64,000 nucleotides of DNA from Cryptosporangium aurantiacum (GTDB lineage: Bacteria > Actinomycetota > Actinomycetes > Mycobacteriales > Cryptosporangiaceae): NCBI RefSeq assembly GCF_900143005.1, contig NZ_FRCS01000003.1:434001-498000 (forward strand), in the 5' to 3' direction. The position numbers and the translations under genes were made by a program. The stretch's first letter is position 1; each line of letters begins with the position of its first letter. The notes beneath the pieces are model-generated. The model had not been told where the DNA came from, made no database searches, and was given only the letters and a program-made list of their open reading frames with translations. Positions 41,554 to 50,984 of this stretch are shown here, piece by piece.

Positions 41554-42390
41554 TCAGCTGTTCCAGCCGGGCGGGCGCCTGCCGAAGCGGAACAGGGCCT
41601 CCTGGGCGATCGTGACCGCGAGGGCCCCGTCGGCGGTCCGGATGCCGCCGTCGTACCAGCCCCGGCCGCCCGCGATCGTTCGCGGCACGAGGTCGACCAG
41701 TACCCACTCGTCCATCCGGGCCGGCCGGTGGAACCAGAGCGCGTGGTCGAGGCTCGGCCCGGTCGCGGCCTCGTCGTCGTCCCACGCCAGCAGCCCGCTG
41801 GAGATGTCGGAGAGGTAGGTGAGCGCGCACGCCTGCACCAGCGGCGTCGCCGGCAGTGGAATCGTGCAGCGCGCCCAGAATCGGGTGGGCCAGACCGCGC
41901 CCGGGAACGGCTGCGGTGGCACCCTGCTCTCCACCGAGAACAGCCGCGGCAGCCGCCCCACGGGGAGGTCTTCGGCGGGCGGCACGAGCGGGCCGTCCGT
42001 GTCGACGCGGTCCTGACCGGGCTCCTGCCGGTGGAACGAGGCGGTCAGCGTGAAGATCACCGCGTCGTCCTGAGTCGCCACGACCCGGCGTACCGAGAAC
42101 GACCGGCCGTCCCGGTCGCGCTCGACGTGGAAGTCCGTCGGCCGCGCGGCGGATCCGCCTCGGAGGTAGTAGCCGTGCAGCGAGTGCGGTTGGCGGTCGG
42201 GAGCGACCGCCGACCCGGCGGCCAGCAGCGCTTGAGCGGCGACCTGGCCCCCGTAGAGGGCTTCCGGCTCGTCGAACACGGCCGTCGCACGGTAGCGGTC
42301 CGGCCCGACGTCGGTCAGCGCCAGCAGGTCGAGGAGCGTGAGCTGCCCCGCCACGACCGAACTCACCGCGGCGTTCTCGATCGATGTCAC
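41554..42390 (-). CDS. Acyl-CoA thioesterase II (TesB-like)
   Basis: 278 residues forming a double hot-dog: GGQVAAQALLAAGSAV, HSLHGYYLRGGSAARPTDFH and VVATQDDAVIFTLTASFHRQ in the first half; LTYLSDISSGLLAWDDDE, SLDHALWFHRPARMDEWVLV and GRGWYDGGIRTADGALAVTI in the second. The Asp of LSD, the Gln and the S-L-D-H-A-x-x-F-H motif match TesB. It hydrolyses acyl-CoA and may free CoA trapped on dead-end intermediates. GTG start. Its promoter region is shared with the CoA-transferase at 42592. Confidence 0.92.
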   Translation of the reverse strand: MTSIENAAVSSVVAGQLTLLDLLALTDVGPDRYRATAVFDEPEALYGGQVAAQALLAAGSAVAPDRQPHSLHGYYLRGGSAARPTDFHVERDRDGRSFSVRRVVATQDDAVIFTLTASFHRQEPGQDRVDTDGPLVPPAEDLPVGRLPRLFSVESRVPPQPFPGAVWPTRFWARCTIPLPATPLVQACALTYLSDISSGLLAWDDDEAATGPSLDHALWFHRPARMDEWVLVDLVPRTIAGGRGWYDGGIRTADGALAVTIAQEALFRFGRRPPGWNS

Positions 42391-42397
42391 GCGCTAA

Positions 42398-42414
42398 GCG
42401 TACATGGAGTCAGA
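42398..42414. promoter_or_regulatory. Regulon element between thioesterase and CoA-transferase genes
   Basis: GCGTAC-ATGGA-GTCAGA, 8 bases upstream of the thioesterase start. The remaining 180 bases to the CoA-transferase start hold CGACT-GTTAG-AGTCG, a small hairpin near 42495, and otherwise no recognised feature. Confidence 0.65.
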
Positions 42415-42591
42415 TTCGGGTGGCTCATGAACCGAACATGCGAGCGGAATTCCCGGCTAGAGCCCTAGTTGGCCGATGACATCAAGGTGACACGACTGTT
42501 AGAGTCGCCACAGTTCAGGCCGGTTCGGAGTGGTGAGGCCCGCTGTCTCCCCCCGTTCCCATCGACTCTCATCAACGACGAGGAGCTGGCC

Positions 42592-43806
42592 GTGGTCGCC
42601 ATTCTGAACGGAATTCGAGTACTCGAAGTCGCCTCGTGGACGTACGTGCCGATCGCCGGCGGCGTCCTCACCGAGTGGGGCGCCGAGGTGATCAAGGTCG
42701 AGCACCCGGAGACGGGTGACCCGCAGAGGGGCCTGGTGACGTCCGGCCTCGTGCCGGCGGGCGGTGTCGCGCACATGGTCGAGCTGCCCAACAGGGGGAA
42801 GCGCAGCGTCGGTCTCGACCTCAAGTCACCCGACGGCCACGACGTGCTGTTACAGCTCGCGGCCCGCTGCGACGTGTTCCTCACGAACTTCCTGCCCGCC
42901 CAGCGCGAAAAGATGGGCTTCGACTATGCGGACATCCGCGCCGTCAACCCGACCGTGGTCTACGCCTGCGGATCCGCGCACGGCCCCCGCGGTCCGGAGG
43001 CGAATCGGGGCGGCTACGACCAGTCGACGTTCTGGGGGCGCACCGGCGCCGCGGACACCGTGACCCCGCACGAGATCGACTTCCCGGTCAACCAGCCCGG
43101 CGCGGCCTTCGGCGACGTGATGGGCGGGTTGACGCTCGCCGGCGGGATCGCGGCCGCGCTACTGCACCGGGAGCGGACCGGCGAGAGCATCACGGTCGAC
43201 AGCTCGCTGCTCGCGATGGGGGTCTGGGCGATGGGGGCCAACCTCGCGGCGTCCGCGGCGTTCGGCGTCGAGCGGATGCCCCGCTACAGCCCGCAGACCG
43301 CACCGAACGCGCTGGTCAACAGCTACCGCACGAAGGACGACCGGTGGGTCAGCCTGGTGATGCTCGAGTCCGACCGCTTCTGGCCGGAGCTGACGGCCGC
43401 ACTCGGTGGGCCGGAGCTCGCCGCCGACCCGCGGTTCATCGACCACGCCGCGCGGATGACGAACAGCCAGGAGGCGATCGCCGCGATCCAGGAACTGTTC
43501 AACCGATACACGTTCGACGAGGTGAAGCAGGTGCTGGCCACGGTCCGTGGGGCGTGGGCGCCGGTACAGCGTCCGATCGAGGTCCTCACCGACCCGCAGG
43601 TGGTCGCCAACGGGTACCTGCAGCACCTCACCGACGCCAACGGCACCCCGTTCCAGCTCGTGCCCGCGCCGCTGCAGTTCAACGGGGAACACGGAGTCGT
43701 CCGGCACGCGCCGGCTCACGGTGAGCACACCGACGAGGTCCTCTCCGAGCTCGGTCTGGACATGGAGCGCATCCTCGAGCTGAAGCTCTCCGGCGCAGTC
43801 CTCTGA
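42592..43806 (+). CDS. CaiB/BaiF family CoA-transferase
   Basis: 404 residues from GTG 42592, six bases after GAGGAG; the open frame upstream to 42469 is not homologous. Pattern: LNGIRVLEVASWTYVPIAGG, WGAEVIKVEHPETGDPQRGL, NRGKRSVGLDLKSPDGHDVL, GRTGAADTVTPHEID and FGDVMGGLTLAGGIAAALLH with the family's Asp. It resembles the bile-acid/steroid-type family III transferases in the long W-T-Y-V-P-I-A-G-G N-terminus, but that is only suggestive. Transfers CoA or isomerises an acyl-CoA. Confidence 0.9.
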   Translation: MVAILNGIRVLEVASWTYVPIAGGVLTEWGAEVIKVEHPETGDPQRGLVTSGLVPAGGVAHMVELPNRGKRSVGLDLKSPDGHDVLLQLAARCDVFLTNFLPAQREKMGFDYADIRAVNPTVVYACGSAHGPRGPEANRGGYDQSTFWGRTGAADTVTPHEIDFPVNQPGAAFGDVMGGLTLAGGIAAALLHRERTGESITVDSSLLAMGVWAMGANLAASAAFGVERMPRYSPQTAPNALVNSYRTKDDRWVSLVMLESDRFWPELTAALGGPELAADPRFIDHAARMTNSQEAIAAIQELFNRYTFDEVKQVLATVRGAWAPVQRPIEVLTDPQVVANGYLQHLTDANGTPFQLVPAPLQFNGEHGVVRHAPAHGEHTDEVLSELGLDMERILELKLSGAVL

Positions 43807-43816
43807 GGTCGTGGGC

Positions 43817-44008
43817 TCAGGTGACCTGGAGCGCCCGCTCAGGGCAGGCGGCCGCGCCGAGTCGCGCCGCCGGCTCCTGGGCGGCCGGCACCGGAGTATC
43901 GCTGGGAATGCCGACGAAACCGTCCGAGTCGAGCGGGTAGATCTCCGGAGCCTGCGCGTTGCACTGCGCATGCCCCTGGCAGAGGTCGGTCCTCACCAGA
44001 ATCCTCAT
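43817..44008 (-). CDS. Small ferredoxin partner of the adjacent P450
   Basis: 63 residues: MRILVRTDLCQGHAQCNAQA with C-x-G-H-x-x-C, and ACPERALQVT with the distal Cys-Pro. His at the second cluster position indicates a 3Fe-4S cluster, usual for P450 redox partners. It overlaps the P450 stop by 4 bases (ATGA) and is certainly co-expressed with it. Confidence 0.92.
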   Translation of the reverse strand: MRILVRTDLCQGHAQCNAQAPEIYPLDSDGFVGIPSDTPVPAAQEPAARLGAAACPERALQVT

Positions 44009-45264
44009 TTCCGGCCCTTCGCTGCGCTGGAGTCGGGCGACGAGTAAGCCGGCACCACCGGGTTCTCGACGGAACCCGGTGTGAACCGGACCGGCAGATG
44101 CTTGACGGCGTAGACGTCACCGGCGTCGGGCAGGCGCTCGACCGCACCGGAAACCTGGACGTCCGGCATTCGCCGGAGCGTCTCGCTGAGCATCGTCTTG
44201 AACATCAGCCGTGCGAAGTTCGAGCCGAGACACCGGTGAACACCGAGCGCGAAGGCCATGTGGCGGTTGGAGGGCCGGTCCAGGACGATCTCGTCGGGGC
44301 GCTCGAAGACCGCCGGATCGCGGTTGGCCGCCGCGAACATCAGCATCACGCGGTCGCCCTTCCGAAGCTGCCTGCCGTGGAACGCGGCGTCCCTGGTCAC
44401 GAGCCGGGTGAGTCCCTGAGCGGGGGTGTCGTGACGGAGAAACTCCTCGGTGGCGGCGTCGAGGACGGAAGGATCGTCGATGAGGCGGCGGCGCAGCGCC
44501 GGATCGGCGTCGATCCGCAGCAGCGCGTTCCCGGTCAGGCCGGCCGTGGTGTCCATCCCGCCGAGCAGGAGCAGAACCACGATGCCGCCGAGTTCTTCGT
44601 CGTTCAGCGGGACGCCGTCGATCTCCGCGTCCATCAGGTCGCTGAGCAACCCGGGGGGCCGTGCGCCGCGGCGCACCTCGACCTCGCGGGCGATCGTCCC
44701 ATAGAGGTGCCCGGCGGCCTCGATGGTCTTGTCCATGTCCGTGGCGCGGTCGTGGACCAGCGTGTGGAGCCACGAGATCCACTCCGGCCACCGATCCTCG
44801 TCGAAGCCGAGCAGCCGCAGGATCCAGCGAGCGGGTAGCGGCGTGAAGAGCTCCTCAGCCAGGTCCGCCGCACCGCTGACGATAAACGCGTCGATGAGGC
44901 TGTTGGTGATCGCGGTGAGCTCTGCACGCTGGCTCTCGGCCGCGGTCGGCGACATCGCGGGAAGAAGGAGCTTGCGGTACTTCTGCAGCCGCGGCGGGTC
45001 GATATCGATCGGAATGAACGGGGTCTCGTTCGCGCCCCTGGGGACCGCCTTCGACATGTGGCTGCTGAACAGGTCGTGGTCGCGGCACGCGTCAAAGACG
45101 GCGTCATAGGAAGTGAAGAACCAGAAACCGCCCCAGGACGATGACTTGGCGACCGGGCAGCGCTCGCGCAGCTCCGCCATCCGGGCGTAGTTGTACTCCC
45201 GGAAATCGTCGCTGTGGTGGTCCAAGTCGGTGTCGATGGAATCGGTTTCCTCGACTGCAGTCAT
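44005..45264 (-). CDS. Cytochrome P450
   Basis: 419 residues: I-helix LLGGMDTTAGLTGNALL, K-helix EEFLRH (E-x-x-R), heme loop FALGVHRCLGSNFARLMF. N-terminal FREYNYARMAELRERCPVAK is the usual class I start. The gene is followed by its ferredoxin, forming a compact monooxygenase unit needing only a reductase. GGGGAG precedes the ATG. It is related in pattern to, but distinct from, the P450 at 15206. Two regulon elements lie upstream. Confidence 0.93.
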   Translation of the reverse strand: MTAVEETDSIDTDLDHHSDDFREYNYARMAELRERCPVAKSSSWGGFWFFTSYDAVFDACRDHDLFSSHMSKAVPRGANETPFIPIDIDPPRLQKYRKLLLPAMSPTAAESQRAELTAITNSLIDAFIVSGAADLAEELFTPLPARWILRLLGFDEDRWPEWISWLHTLVHDRATDMDKTIEAAGHLYGTIAREVEVRRGARPPGLLSDLMDAEIDGVPLNDEELGGIVVLLLLGGMDTTAGLTGNALLRIDADPALRRRLIDDPSVLDAATEEFLRHDTPAQGLTRLVTRDAAFHGRQLRKGDRVMLMFAAANRDPAVFERPDEIVLDRPSNRHMAFALGVHRCLGSNFARLMFKTMLSETLRRMPDVQVSGAVERLPDAGDVYAVKHLPVRFTPGSVENPVVPAYSSPDSSAAKGRK

Positions 45265-45286
45265 CGTCGACTCCCCACCTTGCTGG

Positions 45287-45368
45287 GTGATGGCGATGTC
45301 AGACGCTACCGGACCTGGAACAAAAAAGGCCAGTACAACTCCCTTAATTGCGAAGACTTGGTGTCAGA
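45287..45368. promoter_or_regulatory. Two regulon elements upstream of the P450-ferredoxin operon
   Basis: GTGATG-GCGAT-GTCAGA (45287-45303, weak left half) and GAAGAC-TTGGT-GTCAGA (45352-45368). Between them an AT-rich stretch (CAAAAAAGG, CTTAATTG) probably holds the P450 promoter. Confidence 0.65.
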
Positions 45369-45378
45369 AGAAGTGGCC

Positions 45379-46563
45379 TCAGTCCTCGCGGCGCAGCAGC
45401 AGGCAGCCCGCCTCGGGACCGCCGCCGATGCCCACCGCCGCGATCTCCACCGGCTTGCGGATCTGCCGCGCCCCGGCCTCGCCCCACAGCTGGAGGCAGG
45501 CCTCGTGCAGGAAGCCGTAGCCGTGCAGCCGACCGGCCGAGAGCTGACCACCGTGGCTGTTGATCGGCAGTTCGCCGTCGAGCGCGAACCGCTCCGGCTC
45601 GGCCAGGAACGGACCCGCCTCACCGTGCTTGCAGAAGCCGAACGCCTCGATCCACTGCAGCGTGAGGTAGCTGAAGCCGTCGTAGAGCTCGGCGAAGTCC
45701 ACGTCGGCCGGCGTCAGGTTCGTCTGGTCCCACAGGTGATGGGCGGCGTCGTGCGCGGCCATCGTCGTGAGGTCGACGCGTTGATCCCAGGTGTGCCGCT
45801 CGTAGAGGCCGCTTCCGGCCGCCTCGATCGCGATCGGCGACCGCCCTCCGCCCGCGCTCGTCCCGCGCCGGGACAGGATCACCGCGGTCGCACCGTCGCA
45901 CGGCACGTCACAGTCGTAGAGCCCGAACGGATAGGAGATGAGTCGCGCGGACAGGTAGTCCTCGAGCGTCATCGGGTCCCGGTAGATCGCCTTGGGGTTG
46001 AGTGCGGCATTGCGGCGGGCGTTCAGCGGGATCTGCCCGAGCTGCTCGCGGGTCAGGCCGAACTCGTACATGTAGCGCTGCGCGTACAGCGCGATCCAGT
46101 TGGCCGGCGATGCCGCTCCGAACGGCATCCGGAACTCGGTGTGCCCCGCCGCCCGACCGGGCGTGCTGGTCAGCGCCTTGGCCCGGCCGGCGGCCTGCGC
46201 CGTGGACTCGAACACACTGCGGAAGCAGAGCACGTGGGTGGCGCGGCCGGTTGCGATCGCCGCGGCGGCGTCCATCAGCGTTCCGGCCTGGCCCGGGGTT
46301 TCCAGACCGCTCAGCGCCCAGGTGGTGCGGAGACCGAGCGCGTCCCGGACGTCGTGCGTGGTCGCGCCGACGAATCCGCCTTCGGCCATCGCCGGTCCGG
46401 GGTAGCTGGCCACGCCGTCGATGTCGTCGGGCTCCAGGCCCGCGTGAGCGATCGCTTCGAGCGCCGCGTCCAGGGCGAGGTCGATACCGCCGCGCCCGAG
46501 CTTGCGGCCGACGTCGGACTGGCCGATGCCGGTGATGACCACTTTGTCGTCGACGAACGTCAT
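45379..46563 (-). CDS. Thiolase-fold lipid-transfer-type enzyme (Ltp2/Ltp4-like)
   Basis: 394 residues from ATG 46563; the frame to 46605 overlaps the DUF35 gene and is not used. Pattern: VVITGIGQSDVGRKLGRGGI, GLEPDDIDGVASYPG, ALSGLETPGQAGTLMDAAAA where a thiolase would have its nucleophilic Cys (none here), FAELYDGFSYLTLQWIEAFG, and NSHGGQLSAGRLHGYGFLHE. Loss of that Cys and the E-L-Y-D-G-F motif point to an Ltp2-type retro-aldolase. It overlaps the DUF35 partner gene (ATGA). Probably cleaves a beta-hydroxyacyl-CoA to release a ketone or aldehyde. Confidence 0.88.
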   Translation of the reverse strand: MTFVDDKVVITGIGQSDVGRKLGRGGIDLALDAALEAIAHAGLEPDDIDGVASYPGPAMAEGGFVGATTHDVRDALGLRTTWALSGLETPGQAGTLMDAAAAIATGRATHVLCFRSVFESTAQAAGRAKALTSTPGRAAGHTEFRMPFGAASPANWIALYAQRYMYEFGLTREQLGQIPLNARRNAALNPKAIYRDPMTLEDYLSARLISYPFGLYDCDVPCDGATAVILSRRGTSAGGGRSPIAIEAAGSGLYERHTWDQRVDLTTMAAHDAAHHLWDQTNLTPADVDFAELYDGFSYLTLQWIEAFGFCKHGEAGPFLAEPERFALDGELPINSHGGQLSAGRLHGYGFLHEACLQLWGEAGARQIRKPVEIAAVGIGGGPEAGCLLLRRED

Positions 46564-46988
46564 CGGGGCGCGCCCCCTTCGGTCGGACGGAACACCGGAA
46601 TCCACACGTCCTCGTGCTGCTCGAAAACGACCTCCACCGCCATGCCGATCGACACGGCCTCCGGCTCGCAGTCGACGATCTGGGTGGTGAGCCGGACGTC
46701 CGGCTCCTCCACCAGCTCCACCAGGCCGATCACGTACGGGGTGGGGTACATCGGGCCGAACCAGGGATGGTGGTTCACGGTGAAGGATGCGACGACCGCG
46801 CGTCCGGACACCGCTTCCGGTGCGACGTCCCGGCTGCGGCAGCGGAAGCAGGCGCCGACCGGCGGGTGGAAGAGCCGGCGACAGTTCCGGCAGCGATGGA
46901 TCCGGAGCTCACCGTCGGCGCCGCCGGACCAGAACGCCGCCGAGTCCGCCGTCACCTCCGGCAGCAGACGGGAAGTGGGTCGCGTCAT
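46560..46988 (-). CDS. DUF35 OB-fold/zinc-ribbon partner protein
   Basis: 142 residues: helix ADSAAFWSGGADGELRIHRC, zinc ribbon C-R-N-C and C-F-R-C, then the OB domain (GRAVVASFTVNHHPWFGPMY, YVIGLVELVEEPDVRLTTQI). All four zinc cysteines are present. Acyl-CoA-binding partner of the thiolase-fold protein encoded immediately downstream. First gene of its operon; the divergent FadA5-like thiolase gene is 169 bases away with two regulon elements between. Confidence 0.9.
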   Translation of the reverse strand: MTRPTSRLLPEVTADSAAFWSGGADGELRIHRCRNCRRLFHPPVGACFRCRSRDVAPEAVSGRAVVASFTVNHHPWFGPMYPTPYVIGLVELVEEPDVRLTTQIVDCEPEAVSIGMAVEVVFEQHEDVWIPVFRPTEGGAPR

Positions 46989-47007
46989 TGCTCATCCTCT
47001 TCGCTAG

Positions 47008-47091
47008 TACAACATCCCGTCAGAAACTAAGGTCCCCGAGGACGGCATGGCAAGGCTGACTCCTGGTCGAAAGCGTAGACGAGTAGTCAGA
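47008..47091. promoter_or_regulatory. Two regulon elements between DUF35/Ltp and thiolase operons
   Basis: TACAAC-ATCCC-GTCAGA (47008-47024), nearer the DUF35 gene, and GTAGAC-GAGTA-GTCAGA (47075-47091), nearer the thiolase gene; one per divergent promoter. Confidence 0.7.
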
Positions 47092-47157
47092 ATCTACCTA
47101 GACTCCGGGCCGAGAGGGTGGCCGGGCCACCCTGGCGTCCCCCGCGAGGAGCTCACC

Positions 47158-48345
47158 ATGCCCGACGCAGTACTCGTCTCGGCCTGCCGCACGGCCATCG
47201 GTACGTTCCGCAAAGGCACGCTGGCCGACACCAGCGCCTTCGACCTCGCCTCCGCGATCGTCGAGGCCGCGGTGAAGCGCAGCGGGCTGGCCGCCGGAGA
47301 CGTGGACGACCTGATCCTCGGTGAGGTGATGTACGGCGGCGGCGACGTGGCCCGCCACGCGGCGGTCACCACCGGGATGACCGAGGTCCCCGGCTTCGCG
47401 CTCAACCGGCACTGCGCATCCGGTCTGACCGCGGTCGCGACCGCCGCCGCCAGCATCCGTGCCGGCATGGACGACGTCGTCGTGGCCGGCGGTGTCGAGT
47501 CCCGCTCCACCGCACCGCGGCTGTCGTTCCGGGTGCCGGGGACCACCGACGTGGTCGAGGACTGGATGTCCCCCAGCCACCCCGACCGGCCCGATGCCCC
47601 GAACAAGGACATGTCGATCACCGTCGGCTGGACCGCCGCGCAAGCGGCCGGCGTCACCCGCGAGGAGATGGACGCCTGGGCGCTGCGCTCGCACCAGCGC
47701 GCGATCCGGGCCGTCGACGAGGGACGCTTCGCCGACGAGATCGTCCCGCTCCAGGTCCGCCGGCTCGACGGCACCACGACGGTCTTCGAGGTCGACGAGC
47801 ACCCCCGGCGTACGACAACGGCCGAGAAGCTGGCCGCGCTCGCGCCGCTGCACCCGGAGATCCCGGGGTTCAGCATCACAGCCGGCAACAGCTCCGGTAT
47901 CAACGACGCCGCGGCCGCGGTCACGGTTGTCTCCGACCGGGTTGCCACCGAGCGAGGGCTGACCCCGCTGGCGATCGTCCGTTCCTGGGCCTCGGTCGGC
48001 GTGGACCCGGCAGAGACCGGGTTGGCCCCGGTGAAGGCCATCCCCAAGGCGCTGCGCCGGGCCGGGCTGACCCTCGGCGACGTCGACCTCTTCGAAATCA
48101 ACGAGGCATTCGCCTCGATGTGCGTGGCTACCACCCGGATGCTCGACATCGACGAGGAGATCGTGAACGTCAGCGGCAGCGGATGCAGCCTCGGCCACCC
48201 AGTGGCGGCCACCGGCGCCCGGATGGTCACCACGCTCGTCCACGAGCTGGGGCGGCGTGGTGGCGGCATCGCGGTCGCCGCGATGTGCGCCGGGGGCGGC
48301 ATGGGATCGGCGATGGTGCTCGAGGTGCCGGGAGCAGCGCGATGA
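47158..48345 (+). CDS. Acetyl-CoA acyltransferase (thiolase, FadA5-like)
   Basis: 395 residues with a complete thiolase active site: nucleophile C86 in NRHCASGLTAV, FEINEAFASM (His/Asn region), GCSLGHPVAATGARMV (catalytic His) and the second Cys in AMCAGGGMGSAM. ATG at 47158 follows GAGGAG; upstream in-frame residues are non-homologous. It performs the thiolytic step of beta-oxidation, releasing acetyl- or propionyl-CoA. The pattern resembles steroid side-chain thiolase FadA5, but most fatty-acid thiolases look similar. Leads an operon with a ligase and a racemase. Confidence 0.93.
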   Translation: MPDAVLVSACRTAIGTFRKGTLADTSAFDLASAIVEAAVKRSGLAAGDVDDLILGEVMYGGGDVARHAAVTTGMTEVPGFALNRHCASGLTAVATAAASIRAGMDDVVVAGGVESRSTAPRLSFRVPGTTDVVEDWMSPSHPDRPDAPNKDMSITVGWTAAQAAGVTREEMDAWALRSHQRAIRAVDEGRFADEIVPLQVRRLDGTTTVFEVDEHPRRTTTAEKLAALAPLHPEIPGFSITAGNSSGINDAAAAVTVVSDRVATERGLTPLAIVRSWASVGVDPAETGLAPVKAIPKALRRAGLTLGDVDLFEINEAFASMCVATTRMLDIDEEIVNVSGSGCSLGHPVAATGARMVTTLVHELGRRGGGIAVAAMCAGGGMGSAMVLEVPGAAR

Positions 48346-49877
48346 ACCTCGGCATGCTGCTGGAGATGGCCGCCGATGGCGTGGCCGACCGGGTCGCGCT
48401 CGGACGGTCGGCCGATGCCGTGACGTTCGCCGAGTTCGGTCTCCGTGCCCGGCGGGTGGGCGCGCTGCTCGCCGCCGCCGGGGGCGAACGGGTCGGCCTG
48501 GTCGACCTGAACTCCCCCGCCGTCCCGATCGCACTCTTCGGCGCCGCGCTGGCCGGGAAGCCGTTCGTGCCGTTGAACTACCGCCTGGCCGACGACCAGC
48601 TGCTCGCGATCGCGCGGCGGATCGCCCCGGCCACGGTCGTGGTGGGACCCGGTGTCGCCGAACGCCTGCGCGGCGTCGACGGCCTGACGTTGATCGAGCG
48701 GGACGAGGTGCTCCGGTTCGCAGCGGACCCGACAGCCGCCCTAGCCGACGGGCCCGGCGGAGAGCCGGACGACATCGCCGTCCTGCTGTTCACCAGCGGC
48801 ACCACCGGCGAGCCCAAAGCGGCCGTGCTCCGGCACCGCAATCTCGCCTCGTACATCCTGTCCACGGTGGAGTTCGCCGGTGCGGAGGAGTCCGAGGCCG
48901 CCCTGATCAGCGTTCCGCCGTACCACATCGCGGCCGTCTCCGCGGCGCTGTCGAACACCTACGCCGGGCGCCGTGTGCTGCACCTGGAGTCCTTCGACCC
49001 CGCCCGCTGGGTCGCGCTCGCGCGGGCCGAGTCGGTGACTCACGCGATGGTCGTGCCGACGATGCTCAACCGCATCCTCGACGCGCTGGAGAACGGAGCG
49101 GTCGACGGGCTTCCCGCGCTGCGCTCGCTCTCCTACGGCGGCGGGCCGATGCCTTCCACGGTGATCGAGCGGGCGATGCGGCTGCTCCCGTCGGTCGGAT
49201 TCGTCAACGCGTACGGCCTGACCGAGACGTCCAGCACGGTCGCCGTGCTCGGCCCCGACGACCACCGCGAAGCGTTCGCGAGCAGCGATCCCGCGGTGCG
49301 GGCCCGCCTCGGTTCGGTCGGTAGGCCGCTGCCCGGCCTGGACGTCAGCGTCCGTGACCCGTTGGGTGAGCCGCTGCCGGCCGGGGAGCGTGGCGAGATC
49401 TGGGTCCGTGGCGAACAGGTCTCCGGCGAGTACCTCGCCGGCACCGCGACCGACGCCGACGGATGGTTCCCCACGCGGGACGCCGGGATGCTCGACGACG
49501 ACGGATTCCTCTACGTGTACGGCCGCCTGGACGACGTGATCGTGCGCGGCGGCGAGAACCTCTCCCCCGGCGAGATCGAGGCGGCGCTGCTCTCCCACCC
49601 CGACGTGGCCGAAGCCGCGGTGTTCGGGGTCCCCGACACCGACTGGGGTGAGAAGGTCGTGGCCGCCGTCGTGCTGGCGGAGGGAGCGTCGGTCACCGAC
49701 CGCGCCGACGTCGAGCGGGACTTGCGCGAGCACGTCCGCGCCAGGTTGCGGTCCACCTGCACGCCGGAACACGTCCAGGTCCGTCCGCAGTTGCCCTACA
49801 CCGAGACCGGCAAGCTGCTGCGGCGGGTACTCCGGGCCGAGGTCGCCGCCACGCTGTCCCCGACGGTGGGGGTCTGA
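48342..49877 (+). CDS. Acyl-CoA synthetase (AMP-forming)
   Basis: 511 residues: P-loop FTSGTTGEPKAAVLRHRN, NAYGLTETSSTVAVLGPDDH, RDAGMLDDDGFLYVYGRLDD and the terminal catalytic Lys in PYTETGKLLRRVLR. ATGA overlap with the thiolase. The third acyl-CoA ligase of the regulon. Each heads or sits in a different operon, suggesting successive acid intermediates. Confidence 0.92.
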   Translation: MNLGMLLEMAADGVADRVALGRSADAVTFAEFGLRARRVGALLAAAGGERVGLVDLNSPAVPIALFGAALAGKPFVPLNYRLADDQLLAIARRIAPATVVVGPGVAERLRGVDGLTLIERDEVLRFAADPTAALADGPGGEPDDIAVLLFTSGTTGEPKAAVLRHRNLASYILSTVEFAGAEESEAALISVPPYHIAAVSAALSNTYAGRRVLHLESFDPARWVALARAESVTHAMVVPTMLNRILDALENGAVDGLPALRSLSYGGGPMPSTVIERAMRLLPSVGFVNAYGLTETSSTVAVLGPDDHREAFASSDPAVRARLGSVGRPLPGLDVSVRDPLGEPLPAGERGEIWVRGEQVSGEYLAGTATDADGWFPTRDAGMLDDDGFLYVYGRLDDVIVRGGENLSPGEIEAALLSHPDVAEAAVFGVPDTDWGEKVVAAVVLAEGASVTDRADVERDLREHVRARLRSTCTPEHVQVRPQLPYTETGKLLRRVLRAEVAATLSPTVGV

Positions 49878-49880
49878 CGG

Positions 49881-50984
49881 GTGGGTCCCCTCACCGGAAT
49901 CCGCGTCGTGGAGCTGGCCGGGATGGGGCCGGGGCCGCACGCCGCCCTGCTGCTGGGCGATCTGGGTGCGGACGTCCTCCGCGTCGAGCGCCCCGGCACG
50001 GGCGAGCGTCGTTCCGGACCGCCGCCCCGCAGTCGCGCCGTGTGTGAACTCGACCTCGGGCACGCCGCCGGCCGCGGGACGGTCCTCGATCTGGTGGCCC
50101 ACGCCGACGTCCTGGTGGAGGGATTCCGGCCCGGCGTCACCGAACGGCTGGGCGTCGGACCGGCGCACTGTCTGGCCCGCAACCCGGGATTGATCTACGC
50201 CCGGATGACCGGGTGGGGTCAGTACGGGCCGCTGGCCCACCGGGCCGGGCACGACATCAACTACGTCGGCCTCACCGGCGTGCTCGACGCGATCGGCCGG
50301 GACGGTGCCCCGCCGACGGTCCCGCTCAACCTCGTCGGCGACTTCGGCGGCGGCTCCACCTACCTGGTGATCGGCATCCTCGCTGCGCTGGTCGAGCGGG
50401 CACGTTCGGGTCGGGGACAGGTGATCGACGCCGCCATCGTCGACGGGGTGTCGAGCCTCGCGCAGGCGATCTGGTCCCTGCGAGGCACGGGTTGCTGGCA
50501 GGACGGCCGGGGCACCAACCGGCTCGACGGCGGCGCGCCGTTCTACGACGTCTACCCGACCGCGGACGGTGGTCACATGGCCGTCGGCGCCCTCGAGCCG
50601 CAGTTCTATGCCGCGCTGCTCGCCGGACTGGGGCTGGACCCGGCCGAGCTGCCCGCTCAGGACGACCGGTCGGGGTGGCCGGCGCTACGGGCGGCGTTCG
50701 CGGACGCGTTCCGTAGCCGCACCCGGGACGAGTGGACTGCGGTGTTCGCGAACGTGGACGCGTGTGTCACCCCGGTGCTGACGTTCGCCGAGGCGGCCGC
50801 CGATCCGCACCTGACCGCACGCCGGACGCTGGTCGACCGGGACGGTGTCGTGCAGCCGGCCCCGGCGCCGCGGTTCTCCCGGACGCCACCGGCGCCACCC
50901 CATCCACATCCAGGTCCGGCCGACCCGGCCGCCGTACTGGCGGCCTGGGCCGGCTCAGCGCCTCAGTCGGCTAGCCCTCGATAG
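49881..50984 (+). CDS. mcr: Alpha-methylacyl-CoA racemase (CaiB family)
   Basis: 367 residues from GTG 49881. The racemase signature is clear: [35 protein letters not shown], and [20 protein letters not shown], giving H124 and D154 at the positions of the catalytic His126/Asp156 pair of mycobacterial MCR. It inverts the 2-methyl centre of (R)-2-methylacyl-CoAs so that S-specific acyl-CoA dehydrogenases can act. Its presence implies a methyl-branched (isoprenoid or sterol-type) side chain. Its last 22 bases overlap the convergent flavin reductase gene. Confidence 0.9.
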   Translation: MGPLTGIRVVELAGMGPGPHAALLLGDLGADVLRVERPGTGERRSGPPPRSRAVCELDLGHAAGRGTVLDLVAHADVLVEGFRPGVTERLGVGPAHCLARNPGLIYARMTGWGQYGPLAHRAGHDINYVGLTGVLDAIGRDGAPPTVPLNLVGDFGGGSTYLVIGILAALVERARSGRGQVIDAAIVDGVSSLAQAIWSLRGTGCWQDGRGTNRLDGGAPFYDVYPTADGGHMAVGALEPQFYAALLAGLGLDPAELPAQDDRSGWPALRAAFADAFRSRTRDEWTAVFANVDACVTPVLTFAEAAADPHLTARRTLVDRDGVVQPAPAPRFSRTPPAPPHPHPGPADPAAVLAAWAGSAPQSASPR